A stretch of 64,000 nucleotides of DNA from Bacteroidales bacterium (GTDB taxonomy: Bacteria; Bacteroidota; Bacteroidia; Bacteroidales; Lentimicrobiaceae): positions 62,001 to 126,000 of the forward strand of contig JADJEQ010000011.1 in assembly GCA_016709025.1 (NCBI GenBank), in the 5' to 3' direction. Positions 46,363-56,100 of the stretch are shown in pieces. How positions within the stretch are numbered: the stretch's first letter is position 1; every line of letters starts with the position of its first letter. The notes beneath the pieces were generated by a model. The model ran no database searches and had not been told where the DNA came from. It was given only the letters and a program-made list of their open reading frames with translations. The translations under genes and the position numbers were made by a program.

Positions 46363-47295
46363 TTAAAGCGAAAATCGTTTGGTGAGTGTTATCCCGGTTT
46401 TGAACGCGCTGGCAAGTTGCATCCCATTAAAGTACCTGTATACCGGCAAATCTAAATACATTACAACAGACCAGTTATTCCGGAAATCAGATTCTATCTG
46501 TGGTGTCAGGAGTATCACCTTATAGCCTGAAGCATCCACAACCTGCTCTTCTTCGCGGGTTGCATGTTCGCGTATTTCTGCCTGAACCTGCAGCGCGGGA
46601 TTGAACAATTTGTGGACAGGGTAAGCAGCTGAAAATGAAAAGTTAACTAAATTACCGTAATGGTAATAGAAGTTTTTTGAATCGATGAGAAGCGGGAATT
46701 CAGCAAAGATGGAGCTAAAGAGCTTCAGTTTGTTATCCTTAAAAGATTTGGCAACTGAAATCCCGCCGAGGTAAACGAAGCTCCCGGATGAAGGCTGGAC
46801 TGTTATAGGAAGTTGAACACCATCTTTTTCAAGGTCGAAAACCCCGACAGGCAACCGAATGCCGGCAGATGCCGTTAGTTCAATATGCTTAATAACACTT
46901 TTATAAACCCGGTAACGGACATTCAATTCAGCATCACCCAGGCCGTAACCAAGATCGGAAGGATATGGTTCCGGATTTTGTTGCTCTTTTGCAAAGAAAT
47001 ATCCGGTACTTGCCTGAAGTGTAATTCGTTTGCTGATTCCGTATGCGGCCCTGATATCCAGGAAAGAATAGCTGTACGGAGCAGCAAAACTCACCTTTTC
47101 AGGCTTATTTCCTTTATAATAGGTATCGGAGTAACCATATTTAAAGGAAGAAGAAACAATTAATGATTTTGCTTTCAGCGAATTCTGGTCCAGAAAAGCA
47201 AAAGAGGACGGATTGCCCGCACTACAGCACTGGGCAACTGCAATATTTTGTCCTATCAATAGAAAAACAGAAAGGCATACAAAAATTCGTTTCAT
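46363..47295 (-). CDS. Outer-membrane beta-barrel protein with N-terminal Cys pair
   Basis: 310 residues. Signal peptide ends AVAQ; the mature protein begins CCSAGNPSSFAF, a vicinal Cys pair at the very N-terminus. The rest is barrel strands ending in FKTGITLTKRFSL (aromatic near the C-terminus). Starts 3 bp after the lipoprotein stop. A metalloid-binding or transport role in the outer membrane is inferred from the Cys pair and neighbours; family not recognised by name. Confidence 0.75.
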   Translation of the reverse strand: MKRIFVCLSVFLLIGQNIAVAQCCSAGNPSSFAFLDQNSLKAKSLIVSSSFKYGYSDTYYKGNKPEKVSFAAPYSYSFLDIRAAYGISKRITLQASTGYFFAKEQQNPEPYPSDLGYGLGDAELNVRYRVYKSVIKHIELTASAGIRLPVGVFDLEKDGVQLPITVQPSSGSFVYLGGISVAKSFKDNKLKLFSSIFAEFPLLIDSKNFYYHYGNLVNFSFSAAYPVHKLFNPALQVQAEIREHATREEEQVVDASGYKVILLTPQIESDFRNNWSVVMYLDLPVYRYFNGMQLASAFKTGITLTKRFSL

Positions 47296-47298
47296 AAG

Positions 47299-47673
47299 CT
47301 ATTGATCAAAATATGAAGTGATCCTTATGTTAATATCCCGCGAAACACTGCTGCTGTCATTGAATACCCTGCATGTTATCGTATTTAGTCCGACACAGCA
47401 TTCGCCGGCTGTATATTTAACATTCGACCCGCTTCCGCGCAGTGTTCCATGGTTGCAAGACCATTCATAATCCAGATCATCACCCGATGCTACAATCACA
47501 ATGTTCGCTGTGTCTATCCAGGCTATGAGCGAAGTATCAGACGTAGTCAGGCTTGTTATTTTTATAGAACCATTATCCAATGGTTCATCCTTCTCTTTTG
47601 TACACGAAAAAAATATGATCGCAAAAAGAATCAGGGCTGGATATAGGATCCTGAGTTTATCAAACAGCCTCAT
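47299..47673 (-). CDS. Small Cys-containing lipoprotein, possibly Ig-like
   Basis: 124 residues. Lipobox in ILFAIIFFSC, then a beta-rich body: SIKITSLTTSDTSLIAWIDT, YEWSCNHGTLRGSGSNVKY, TAGECCVGLNTITCRVFND. The pattern (YEWSC...G...YTAG) is PKD/Ig-like. Vicinal Cys in GECCVG. It sits between the rhodanese and the outer-membrane barrel with gaps of 22 and 3 bp. Function unknown. Confidence 0.75.
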   Translation of the reverse strand: MRLFDKLRILYPALILFAIIFFSCTKEKDEPLDNGSIKITSLTTSDTSLIAWIDTANIVIVASGDDLDYEWSCNHGTLRGSGSNVKYTAGECCVGLNTITCRVFNDSSSVSRDINIRITSYFDQ

Positions 47674-47695
47674 AAAAACATGATTTAAACATGAT

Positions 47696-48115
47696 TTAAA
47701 GTTTCTTTTTCCTTGACTTTATCTGGCACATACAAGGGCCGCCCAACGTTTCAAAGTCATTGCTCATGGGCAGTCCGTCGCGTTCCCAGTCAAATATACC
47801 GCCTGCAAGATTGGCCACCATATTAAAACCATTTTTCATGAGTTCAACGACTGCTTCTTTGCTGTGAATGCCCACACAGTCAACAACGATTATGGATTTA
47901 TCTTTCGGCAGCGTTGCAAACAGCTTTTTAAAATCAGAATATGGGCACCACTGTTTCCCTGACACTCCAAAATCCTTCAGTGCGATCTCAAAATCTTCAC
48001 GCACATCCACCAGCAGGGCTCCCTGTTGAAGGCAAATCAGTGCCTGTTTTCCGGTGAGATGAAGTATCCCGTGAATCTCAAATCCAAGGTTTTGAAAATG
48101 CTCTTTCATGATCAT
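47696..48115 (-). CDS. Rhodanese-like domain protein
   Basis: 139 residues. Rhodanese fold: GKQALICLQQGALLVDVRE, catalytic loop VVDCVGIHSKEAVVELM (Cys in a six-residue loop), FNMVANLAGGIFDWERDGLP. C-terminal GGPCMCQIKSR adds two Cys. Overlaps the ArsG-like stop by 4 bp (ATGA). Could be a sulfur transferase or an arsenate-reductase-like Cys enzyme. The ArsG neighbour supports a metalloid link. Confidence 0.88.
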   Translation of the reverse strand: MIMKEHFQNLGFEIHGILHLTGKQALICLQQGALLVDVREDFEIALKDFGVSGKQWCPYSDFKKLFATLPKDKSIIVVDCVGIHSKEAVVELMKNGFNMVANLAGGIFDWERDGLPMSNDFETLGGPCMCQIKSRKKKL

Positions 48116-48809
48116 GAAAAATAAATCCAGACAAAATAAAATCCTGTAAGGATAAACAATACGGCTACGATTCGCCTGAACCAGACTTCAAAGGTTTTGA
48201 TTTTGTTGTAGAACTTACCAATTCCCCCAAGGCTGAAGGCGAGAAGGTAAGCCAGCAGTATAACAGGTAAGCCGGTGGCAATGGCAAAATCAGGCAACAG
48301 GAGTAATCCGGCAGGTTGCGAAAGCACCATCGGCATAAGCATACCGAAATACAACACCCCACTGTAAGGGCAGAAAGCGAGTGCGAAGATCATTCCAAGT
48401 AATAGCGCACCCCAGGCGTTGCCAAGTTTTACCTTGTCAGCAAAGCGTTGCATGATGGTTCCGGATGAACCAGGCAGTTTTATTACTCCGAGCATAAATA
48501 TTCCTATTACGATGAGCAATGGCCCTATCCATTTCTCACCGCTTGCCTGAACAGCCCGGCTTACCTGGAACTTGCTTGCCCCGAAGAAAATTATTGTTCC
48601 GAGAATGGTGTACGTGAGTGCCCGACCAAGTGTATAGTACAAGCCATTCAGGAATACTGTGCGACGGTTCTCAACATCCTTGCTGATGTATGCCAATGCC
48701 GTAATGTTGGTAGCCAGGGGCAAGGGCTTATGGCGGTCATCAACCCCAGCAGAAAGGCGGTAAAGAGGGGAAAGGTACTCTGGTCGATCAGATTTTGAAG
48801 AAACTCCAT
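48112..48809 (-). CDS. ArsG/CcdA-like six-helix transporter, one frameshift
   Basis: Start at 48809 (MEFLQNLIDQSTFPLFTAFL), then GLMTAISPCPLATNITALA, where a missing C in a C-run (~48719) breaks the frame. Two Cys-Pro sites, SPCPLATN and AFCPYSGVL, lie in homologous positions of two three-helix halves, as in CcdA/DsbD-type redox transporters. Similar proteins in Bacteroidota are named ArsG family (aromatic arsenical efflux). Cotranscribed with the rhodanese and near the ArsF-like gene. Confidence 0.78.
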
Positions 48810-48814
48810 TTTTA

Positions 48815-49352
48815 TTTCGGATTTTGGATTTCGGATTGCGGATTTAGCTTTGCTGACCTTCGCTTCGCTACGGTTCGGATTCTTGTTTCTGGTTACTGGT
48901 TACTGGTCTGCTTGGTAGCCGATAGTTGATGGCTTGCTTTCTGGTTTCTGGTTCTTTACGTCCCTTAATCTCTCACTCTCTCACTCTCTCACTACCTCAC
49001 TCTTTCAGTCTCTCAGTCTCTTCGTCTCTTCGTCTCTTCGTCTCTCAGTCTCTCTGTCGCCTACTTAATTCAGATGACATTTTCCACTTTCTTCTCAAAC
49101 CAGTTTTTTTTCAACACATAGGAACATAGTAGAAAATAGACACATAGAAAAGTTTCTAGTTCAAGGGGTACTAAGGTTTCTTCATTCTTTTCACTTTTCA
49201 CTTTTCACTTTTCACTTTTCACTTTCACTTTCACTTTTCACTTTCTTCTTTCACTTAAAAAGAAATTTACCTGTGGTTTGTTTTCATCTCAAACGTCCCA
49301 TTTTTCAACACTTCCGACACTTTTCACTTTTCACTCTTCACTCTTCACTCTT
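48815..49352. repeat. Mosaic of 7- and 8-bp-period tandem arrays in the ArsG-ArsF spacer
   Basis: Arrays in order: TTTCGGA (~48815-48845), CTGGTTA (~48894-48915), CTCTCACT/CTCTTCGT octamers (~48970-49060, about 11 units), ACACATAG (~49115-49150), TTTTCAC (~49190-49250) and TCTTCAC (~49325-49352). No gene between 48810 and 49356. Period stays at 7 or 8 while the word changes. Confidence 0.8.
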
Positions 49353-49356
49353 CAAT

Positions 49357-49755
49357 CTATTTCAGGTTCTTTTCAATCTCAGCTTTGAGGCCGGCAATGA
49401 ACTTTTCGGCCTGGTTGTGGGAGTAACTGAATGCATAGTTCGTAAAATCAGTTGTTGTCTCTTTTTTCCCATCCAGTCTGGTAAGGAACAATGAAGAACC
49501 ACTGGCTTCGTACTTTTCCGCGAGCTTTTCATTCTTTTCATCAGAGACATCCAGCACCTGTAATTTAATGGTTCCGTTTTTCAACTGAGCGCTGAAATAG
49601 GTGTCAAGTGTTTTCCGGGTATTCTCTTCAATGGATGTACAGGTGGCACAGCGGTATTTAGCATGGAAGTAAACAATCTGCAATTTGGTAGCTGTTTGTC
49701 CGAAAACTGCTGCGGTCATCACCAGGATGAGTGCTGCAAGGAGTATCTTTTTCAT
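49357..49755 (-). CDS. ArsF-like thioredoxin-fold exported protein
   Basis: 132 residues. Signal peptide ILLAALILVMTAAVFGQ, then LQIVYFHAKYRCATCTSIEE with a CATC redox motif, IKLQVLDVSDEKNEKLAE, and a C-terminal helix (AEKFIAGLKAEIEKNLK). This matches the ArsF family, a small periplasmic redox protein described next to ArsG. The specific reaction (nitroaromatic-arsenical reduction) is family naming, not shown here. Confidence 0.82.
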   Translation of the reverse strand: MKKILLAALILVMTAAVFGQTATKLQIVYFHAKYRCATCTSIEENTRKTLDTYFSAQLKNGTIKLQVLDVSDEKNEKLAEKYEASGSSLFLTRLDGKKETTTDFTNYAFSYSHNQAEKFIAGLKAEIEKNLK

Positions 49756-49773
49756 TGTTTTAATATTTTATGG

Positions 49774-50013
49774 TTATACTTTTTTCATCAATATTTCTTT
49801 GATTTCAGACACAGAAGGAACCCTGCCGTAAAAAAGCACCTTCTCATCCAGCACAAGGGCCGGGGTACGCATAATACCATAACCCATGATTTTCACGATG
49901 TCTTCTTCTTTTACGACCGTAGCATCAAGATTAAGTTCGGCAACAGCCTCACGGGTAGCTTTTTCCAGATTTTTGCAATTGGAACAACCGGTTCCTAAGA
50001 TTTTGATTTCCAT
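49774..50013 (-). CDS. Small thioredoxin-family protein (redox disulfide protein type)
   Basis: 79 residues. MEIKILGTGCSNCKNLEKA has the CxxC of MTH895-like glutaredoxin/thioredoxin proteins. YGIMRTPALVLDEKVLFYGR with the cis-Pro loop follows. It lies 18 bp upstream of the ArsF-like gene, and in similar clusters accompanies a permease such as the one at 50250. Cytoplasmic. Confidence 0.88.
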   Translation of the reverse strand: MEIKILGTGCSNCKNLEKATREAVAELNLDATVVKEEDIVKIMGYGIMRTPALVLDEKVLFYGRVPSVSEIKEILMKKV

Positions 50014-50249
50014 ATGATTTGAATTGAAAATGAATAAATTTGACGACTTTGGTTTTGAGTTTTGCGAATTGTATGATTAATTCTTGAGTCCACTTCGAAA
50101 ACTAATTTTTTGACACCAAAACACTAAAACACCAAACTTTGTAATCTTTAATATAATGAAATACAATATTTTGTGAGAATTGGTGTCTTGGAGACTTGGT
50201 GGCAAATCTTTTCTTTTTGACTTTTCGGAGCTGGCTCATTCTTTAAGTT

Positions 50250-51290
50250 TCAGAAGATATAGTTGAACAGGAAACCTACAATCAGTATGCCGGATCCTAC
50301 GACTCCTATGAAAGTGAAAATCAGCGGAAGCTTCAAAACCTTACGAAGGATAATCATTTCTGGCAAAGAGAGGCCAATGACGGACATCATAAAAGCCAGG
50401 GCAGTTCCGAGGGCGGCACCTTTTTCGATTAAGGCAGCAACGATTGGTATGATTCCGGCTGCGTTGGAGTAGAGAGGTATGCCTATCAATACAGAGAGCG
50501 GAACTGAATACCAGACAGATTCCCCCATAAAGGAAGCCATAAAGTCCTGGGGAACATACCCATGAACACCTGCACCAACTGCGATACCGATGATGACATA
50601 TACCCATACTTTTCCAACAATTTCTCTCACTGCATCGAACCCCATCTTTATTCTGGCAGAGAATGGAATTTTTTCATCTTCAAGATGTGCACCGGCCTTC
50701 AATTCATAAACCCATGGTTCAACCCATTTTTCGAGGTGTAACCTGCCAATAATCCAACCAGCTGTAATCGCAATCATTAAACCGGTGCCAATATAAATCA
50801 GTGTTACTTTCCAGCCAAACATTCCAAAAAGCAATACAATGGCTACTTCATTGATCATTGGAGCAGCAATAAGAAAAGAGAAGGTTACGCCTAATGGAAT
50901 TCCTGATTCAACGAATCCAAGAAACAACGGTATGGCAGAGCAGGAACAAAAGGGCGTTACGATGCCGAGCGATGCAGCCATCACGTTTCCGGTAAACAGA
51001 GATTTACCTTCCAGGGCTTTGCGTGTGCGTTCGGGAGAGAAATAAGTACGGATAATGCCAACAAAGAAAATGATGAGTGTCAACAGCAACAATACTTTAG
51101 GAACTTCGAATATAAAGAAACGGAGCGTTTCTGTAAGATGAGTTCCGGCTGTCAAACCCAGAACATCATTTACAAATTTATCGGTTAACCACTGCAGATT
51201 GTGATAGAGCAAAAACCAAACAGGCAGAAGCAGCAAGGGAATAAACTTTCTGATATCCATTTTATGAATGGAAAGGCTGTTATCCGACAT
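50250..51290 (-). CDS. arsP: ArsP-like permease (DUF318 family)
   Basis: 346 residues, eight to ten helices. The motif VTPFCSCSAIPLF (Cys115 and Cys117) and GIPLYSNAAGIIPIVAALIEKG identify the permease family to which ArsP (organoarsenical efflux) belongs. The start at 51290 overlaps the ArsR-like stop by 11 bp; a later Met (MDIRKFIP, 51260) is also possible. Metal or organoarsenical specificity is inferred from the ArsR partner and the ArsFG genes. Confidence 0.85.
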   Translation of the reverse strand: MSDNSLSIHKMDIRKFIPLLLLPVWFLLYHNLQWLTDKFVNDVLGLTAGTHLTETLRFFIFEVPKVLLLLTLIIFFVGIIRTYFSPERTRKALEGKSLFTGNVMAASLGIVTPFCSCSAIPLFLGFVESGIPLGVTFSFLIAAPMINEVAIVLLFGMFGWKVTLIYIGTGLMIAITAGWIIGRLHLEKWVEPWVYELKAGAHLEDEKIPFSARIKMGFDAVREIVGKVWVYVIIGIAVGAGVHGYVPQDFMASFMGESVWYSVPLSVLIGIPLYSNAAGIIPIVAALIEKGAALGTALAFMMSVIGLSLPEMIILRKVLKLPLIFTFIGVVGSGILIVGFLFNYIF

Positions 51291-51603
51291 TACAAACGGT
51301 TGCTTTTAATGACTTATCGGAAAGGAAAATATCGTACAGGTTTTTTGCCTCTTTCCAGTTTTCTTTATTGATACAATACTTTATAAAAGGGGGATTGATT
51401 TCTCCCTGAATAAGTCCGGCTGATTTCAGTTCTTTCAGATGTTGAGAAAGCGTTGAAAGCGCGATTGGAAATTCATCGGCAATATTGCCACTGTAGCAAC
51501 AACCACGATCGGAAAGAATTTCAAGAATTTTTATGCGGGCGGGGTGACCCATTGCTTTGGCGAAGCGGGCCAACTTTACCTGATCATCTGAATAAGGTAC
51601 CAT
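51280..51603 (-). CDS. ArsR-family regulator with CC motif
   Basis: 107 residues. ArsR winged helix: LARFAKAMGHPARIKILEIL, YSGNIADEFPIALSTLSQHL, LKELKSAGLIQGEINPPFIK. The Cys pair in DRGCCYSGN (35-36), with Cys77 and Cys104, can bind As(III) or a metal. Its stop region overlaps the ArsP-like start, and its -7 box TACTTTTG (51625-51632, minus strand) lies ~22 bases upstream. Local repressor of the second arsenic train. Confidence 0.9.
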   Translation of the reverse strand: MVPYSDDQVKLARFAKAMGHPARIKILEILSDRGCCYSGNIADEFPIALSTLSQHLKELKSAGLIQGEINPPFIKYCINKENWKEAKNLYDIFLSDKSLKATVCNVG

Positions 51604-52119
51604 TAATTTTCATTTAGTATTTCGCAAAAGTACGAATTATAAAAACAGATTTTCGCATAACAATAATTTATAGTCATTCTAAATTGCGGTATTATTTCAG
51701 GGAAAACTGCAAATATCAATGATAAGCTTTATTCATGCCCGTTTCCGAGGTTTTCATATTATGTGGCTTACATTCTCCTTTTTGCCACCAATCTGCCCGC
51801 CATCCTGCGGCGGGTTAAACCGGCAGGCAGGGATGCAAGGACACTCAACCTGCCTGTTTGCCATGCAGAACGTACATGATGAAAAACAGGCGTATTAACA
51901 GGCAGGCTTATAGTTTTAGTGAATACGTGGCAAGAATTCTATCCATTTTAGCCGGACAACAGCGATAAAAGGATTTGAATCCGATAAAAAATCATAATTG
52001 CTGGAATTTGATGATCTATCCGGGATACATGCAGATTCTGAATCATGTATGTCATCTTCTGCTTTCGTGTAAGTTTTAATCTCTTCGCGATCGGATGCTC
52101 TTACCTGGCCAAAGGTTCC
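51604..52119. other. Intergenic region with dispersed palindromes
   Basis: The promoter of the ArsR-like gene is at 51625-51632. A CCCGCC/GGCGGG hairpin lies at 51796-51814, followed by GGCAGGCAGG words and, near 51900, another copy. No ORF is supported in 516 bases. Confidence 0.5.
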
Positions 52120-52539
52120 TTATTCATAAAAGAAGTCTATCTTCAATGAGTTCTCAAGCATTCCTTTTAATATCTCCAGGTTAATATCCTCCAGCTTGTT
52201 AATGTACAGGCACCCGACACCGGTTTTGTGTTTACCCAGCTTTTTAAGTGCTTCCGCGTGTTGATGGTTGATATTTCCGCTGATGTACAATGACAGATTT
52301 GCTTTACGGGGCGAAAATCCGAGTCGCAACCATTCCACTTCACGGCCGGTTTTGGGACTTTTGAGTTTTACCTGACCAAAACCTATGAGTGAACTGCCCC
52401 ACATTTTCGGTTCTTCCCCGCTTGCTTTTTTCATCATATCCAACAGCACAAAACTGTCTTTCCGTTTTTGTTCATCTTGAATGCTGTTGATGAAATCCTC
52501 AACACTTTCAGAGGTCGGTTTCGTTTTTATCTCTGCCAT
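52120..52539 (-). CDS. DUF1801 domain protein
   Basis: 139 residues: SVEDFINSIQDEQKRKDSFV, MWGSSLIGFGQVKLKSPKTG, WLRLGFSPRKANLSLYIS, KTGVGCLYINKLEDINLEIL. The domain (YdhG-like) is small and soluble, role unknown. Monocistronic. The tRNA lies about 200 bp upstream on the same strand. Confidence 0.85.
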   Translation of the reverse strand: MAEIKTKPTSESVEDFINSIQDEQKRKDSFVLLDMMKKASGEEPKMWGSSLIGFGQVKLKSPKTGREVEWLRLGFSPRKANLSLYISGNINHQHAEALKKLGKHKTGVGCLYINKLEDINLEILKGMLENSLKIDFFYE

Positions 52540-52733
52540 TTCAACTGGGATTTATAGATTGCAGATTTGGTTCAATGTATTGAATCAGTGAGAAGTAGTA
52601 GTCAGGAATTCGGACTCTTCAACCAGGTAATAATATCAGTTGAAAAGACACCAAAACCAGTATTGATTTGAATTGCTGTGTTTTGAAAGATTGTCAGGGG
52701 AAATTCAGCAAGTAGCTGTGAAAACTGTGATTG

Positions 52734-52808
52734 TGGGACGTACTGGATTCGAACCAGTGACCTCTCGCGTGTGAGGCGAGCGCTCTGAACCAGCTGAGCT
52801 AACGTCCC
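52734..52808 (-). tRNA. tRNA-Val (anticodon CAC)
   Basis: A 75-nt cloverleaf on the minus strand: acceptor arm GGGACGT pairs with ACGTCCC, D-loop AGCTCAGCTGG, anticodon stem CTCGC/GCGAG with loop CTCACAC (anticodon CAC), T-arm with GGTTCGAATCC. Discriminator base A, and no CCA encoded. No other tRNA or rRNA is nearby. Confidence 0.95.
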
Positions 52809-53158
52809 TTTAAAAGGCAAAGATAAGGATTACCTCCGGATAACGAAGAGCAGGAGATCATAATTTTTGCCCGGTTGCTTAACGGGATCGCGATCATCGA
52901 AGCATTTTAACTGATATAAACCGTTTACATCCCTGTCAGCAGGCAGGCAAGCGTAATTTTGTGTTATCCATGTTCTGATGTTTTGAACACGGATAACGGG
53001 GAATAGACGGATTCTGACAGATAAATTCCTTGTTCCGGCTGGCAGGGATGAAAAATTTCAAGAAATGAAAAGAAAATCCTGTTGCAAGGAAGTTATAAAA
53101 ACAGAACAGTCCTTAACAAGGATGCTAAGGACTGTTTTAAAATTAACTCCTGTCTTCT
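52809..53158. terminator. Spacer with bidirectional terminator at 53105-53136
   Basis: Stem AACAGTCCTTA (53105-53115) pairs perfectly with TAAGGACTGTT (53126-53136), with a 10-base loop; the minus-strand transcript then has CTGTTTTTAT. It terminates the peptidase gene ending at 53159. The rest has the GGCAGGCA word and no ORF. Confidence 0.7.
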
Positions 53159-56100
53159 TTATCTCTCCCCCAGGGTGACAGAGATCACCTTTTCCTTTTC
53201 GTTCCTGGTCAGGCTGAATTCAACTGCATCACCCGGTTGAAATTTTTTGAGTATTTCGGAATATTCTCTTAAGCTTTTCACAGGTTCTCCATTAATCGAA
53301 GTAATGACATCCCCGGCGAGCAACCCGGCCTTTTCACCGGGAGAATCCTTGCCAACAGATGCAATTTTCACGCCTGCACCGGTGTATGCAAAATCAGGCA
53401 CAGAGCCGGTTGAAGCCCTGCGGTCCGTTTTCGGTTTCACAATTTCGGCATTGTTGGCTTCCGGCATCTTTCCGGTAAATTCAAACGGTGTGTCCCTGTC
53501 GGCAAGATATTCCATCACTTCTTTGGCAACTGTAGCCACTTTAACAAGCCCTTTGCCATCAATTTTATCGTAGGTATCTGAAGGTTTGTGGTAATTTTCG
53601 GTGGCCCCTGTAAATAACTGAACGGCAGGTATTCCCTTTTCAATGAAAGCAACCTGGTCGCTGGCATCAAGTTCAAGCTGAACCACCTCGCTTTTCACAC
53701 CCGTTGTGTAATCGGTTCCCATAAAAACAAACTTCCATTCATTGGCCGAGTTTCCATTCAACACCAACAGGTTCTTATCGAACAGACTTCCGTCGGAATC
53801 AAGGTTAACATTGGCCATAACAGTTCCGGGGAAATAATTCTTTGCCTGGCTGACAAAGTAACGGGAACCGATTAAACCAGCCTCTTCACCAGTAAAAGCG
53901 ATAAAAATAATGGATCTTTTGGGTTGAACGGTTTTCGCCATTGATCTGGCAACTTCCAGGAGTATGGAAACCCCGCTGGCATTGTCGTCGGCACCTGGAT
54001 GGATTTTGCCTTCGTTGCCCTTGTGCACATCGGGCCAACCCAAACCCAGGTGATCGTAGTGGGCTGAAAGGATAACCGGTGAATCTTTCAGCTTTTCGTC
54101 GGTACCCTGAATCATACCCACTACATTTTTCAATTGCATCCCGCCCTTATCTGTAAAATTGTGGTAGAACTGCTGGAAATACAATCCCCCAATGGGTTCC
54201 AGTCCATATTCCTGAAATTTGCCGGCTAGGTAATTCGCGGCTTCATCCAGTTCCTTGGTTCCGAGGCCTCTACCTTTCATCTCATCCGATGCAAGATACT
54301 TAATGTGATCCATCATTTTTTGCTCTGAAAAAACCGGAGCCATTACAGCCAGCGGTTCTCTTTTCTGAATCAGGTTCAGGTTGCGGGCACTGCTTTCAAA
54401 TATTTTAATCAGGGGTGAATTAAGCACAGGCCACTCCCCTTTTGCCACATTTACAGGCTCATCTCCTTCAAAGCCCAGGTAACTGTATTTACCATAATGA
54501 GGCAGTTTCCGCATCAGGCCGTCAATAGCCGATTGGTTGTCGAGTGCGATAAATGCCTGATTGAATTCAGTGTTTTGTTCATTGTAAACGGTGAGAACAA
54601 AACTGTGGTTTGCTTTAACGGTTGCCTTATTTTCAAAAATAACCGAATCGCCCGTCAGCGACGAGTGAGAGCCGGCAATCGGTGTAGTTATTTTGTGAGC
54701 AAACATATTCTCAAAACCCAATATCCAACTTGTTTTATTGTCAGGCAAACCGGTTAATTCGTTATCAAAAACAACTTCAAACTGGTCATTGTCAAGGGCT
54801 TTCCACTTGTCAACAAAATCTTTATACAATTTTCTCTTGTTATCATCGGCTTTTGAAGGTAAAATGACCAGGTTTTCCCTGCTTGCCAGTACCTTCGACC
54901 AGGTTGGCGGCACCTCCATCGGATCGAGAATTCTGAACACATCGTATTGCGGGTCAACCGCCAGTTTCAGAGGTTCGGATGCCAGGCTGAATTGAAAATC
55001 CTGAGTTTTGTCCTTCATATTGACAACAAATGTTTCCGTACCTTTTCCGGTAGCTACCAGAACCGGAATATTTACCCCGAAGACACCTGCTTTTTGCTTT
55101 TGCTGTAGGGTAAGGATAAGCTCGTATTTGTCATCAACTTTGCTCACCTTCGCCTCACTGATGGCGATTTCAGGTGCACCTGTACGGGTCAGCCACTGGA
55201 TAAAAAACTGTTCCAGGCTGCTACCTGTGACTGTTTCAAACGATGTCCGGATATCATCAAAAGAAGCCTTTTTAAATTTGAAATTTTTATAAAAAAGCGC
55301 AAATCCTTTTTTAAAGTTCTCATCCCCCAATTGTCGTCTGAGCATATGCCACATCATCATCGATTTTCCATAACCGATGGCTTCGCTGGCTGCATCATGG
55401 CGTGCAATAAATTGATTTACAGGAAAATCATTGGTTTCGTCTACCACATTTGTAAATTTCTGCAGGGTTGAACGCCGGTAGTCTTCACCCTGTCCACGTT
55501 GTTCACCGATCAGATGATCCGCTCCGTATGCTGTTATTCCCTCACACCAGTTACCCTTGTCAAACTCAATATAAACGCTGTTTCCCCACCAGTTATGCAA
55601 CAATTCATGCGGGTAGGAGGAATAAAGTATAAACGGGAAACGAATGATCTTTTCACCCAACAGTGTGAACGAAGGCATGCCATAGCCTGTTTCCCAGAAA
55701 TTTTCGACCAGGGCGAATTTCGTATATGGGTATGGTCCCAACAGCTTCTGGTACATATCCATATACTGCTCTGTTAAATCCAGATATTTGGCCGCCAGCG
55801 CTTCATCGGGGGTGCGCATAAATGCCATTGCATCAATCCCGCTGTTCATTTTGTGGGAATACTCGTTGAAGCGGGCCCCGATCAGAAATATCTCTTCCTG
55901 TGGTGTTGTGCATTTCCATGTGTCGGAATGCCGGTTACCGGTAACTTTTTCAACGACTCTTTCGCCTTGTGAAACAGATTTCCAGTCCACTGGCAACGAA
56001 ACACTTAAATTGAAAGTGACCGGGTTTTCGTTAAATGCAGGTACCCAGTAGGTAGATCCGGCAAGATAAATTCCTGAATCACTGATGATTCCGGGTGATT

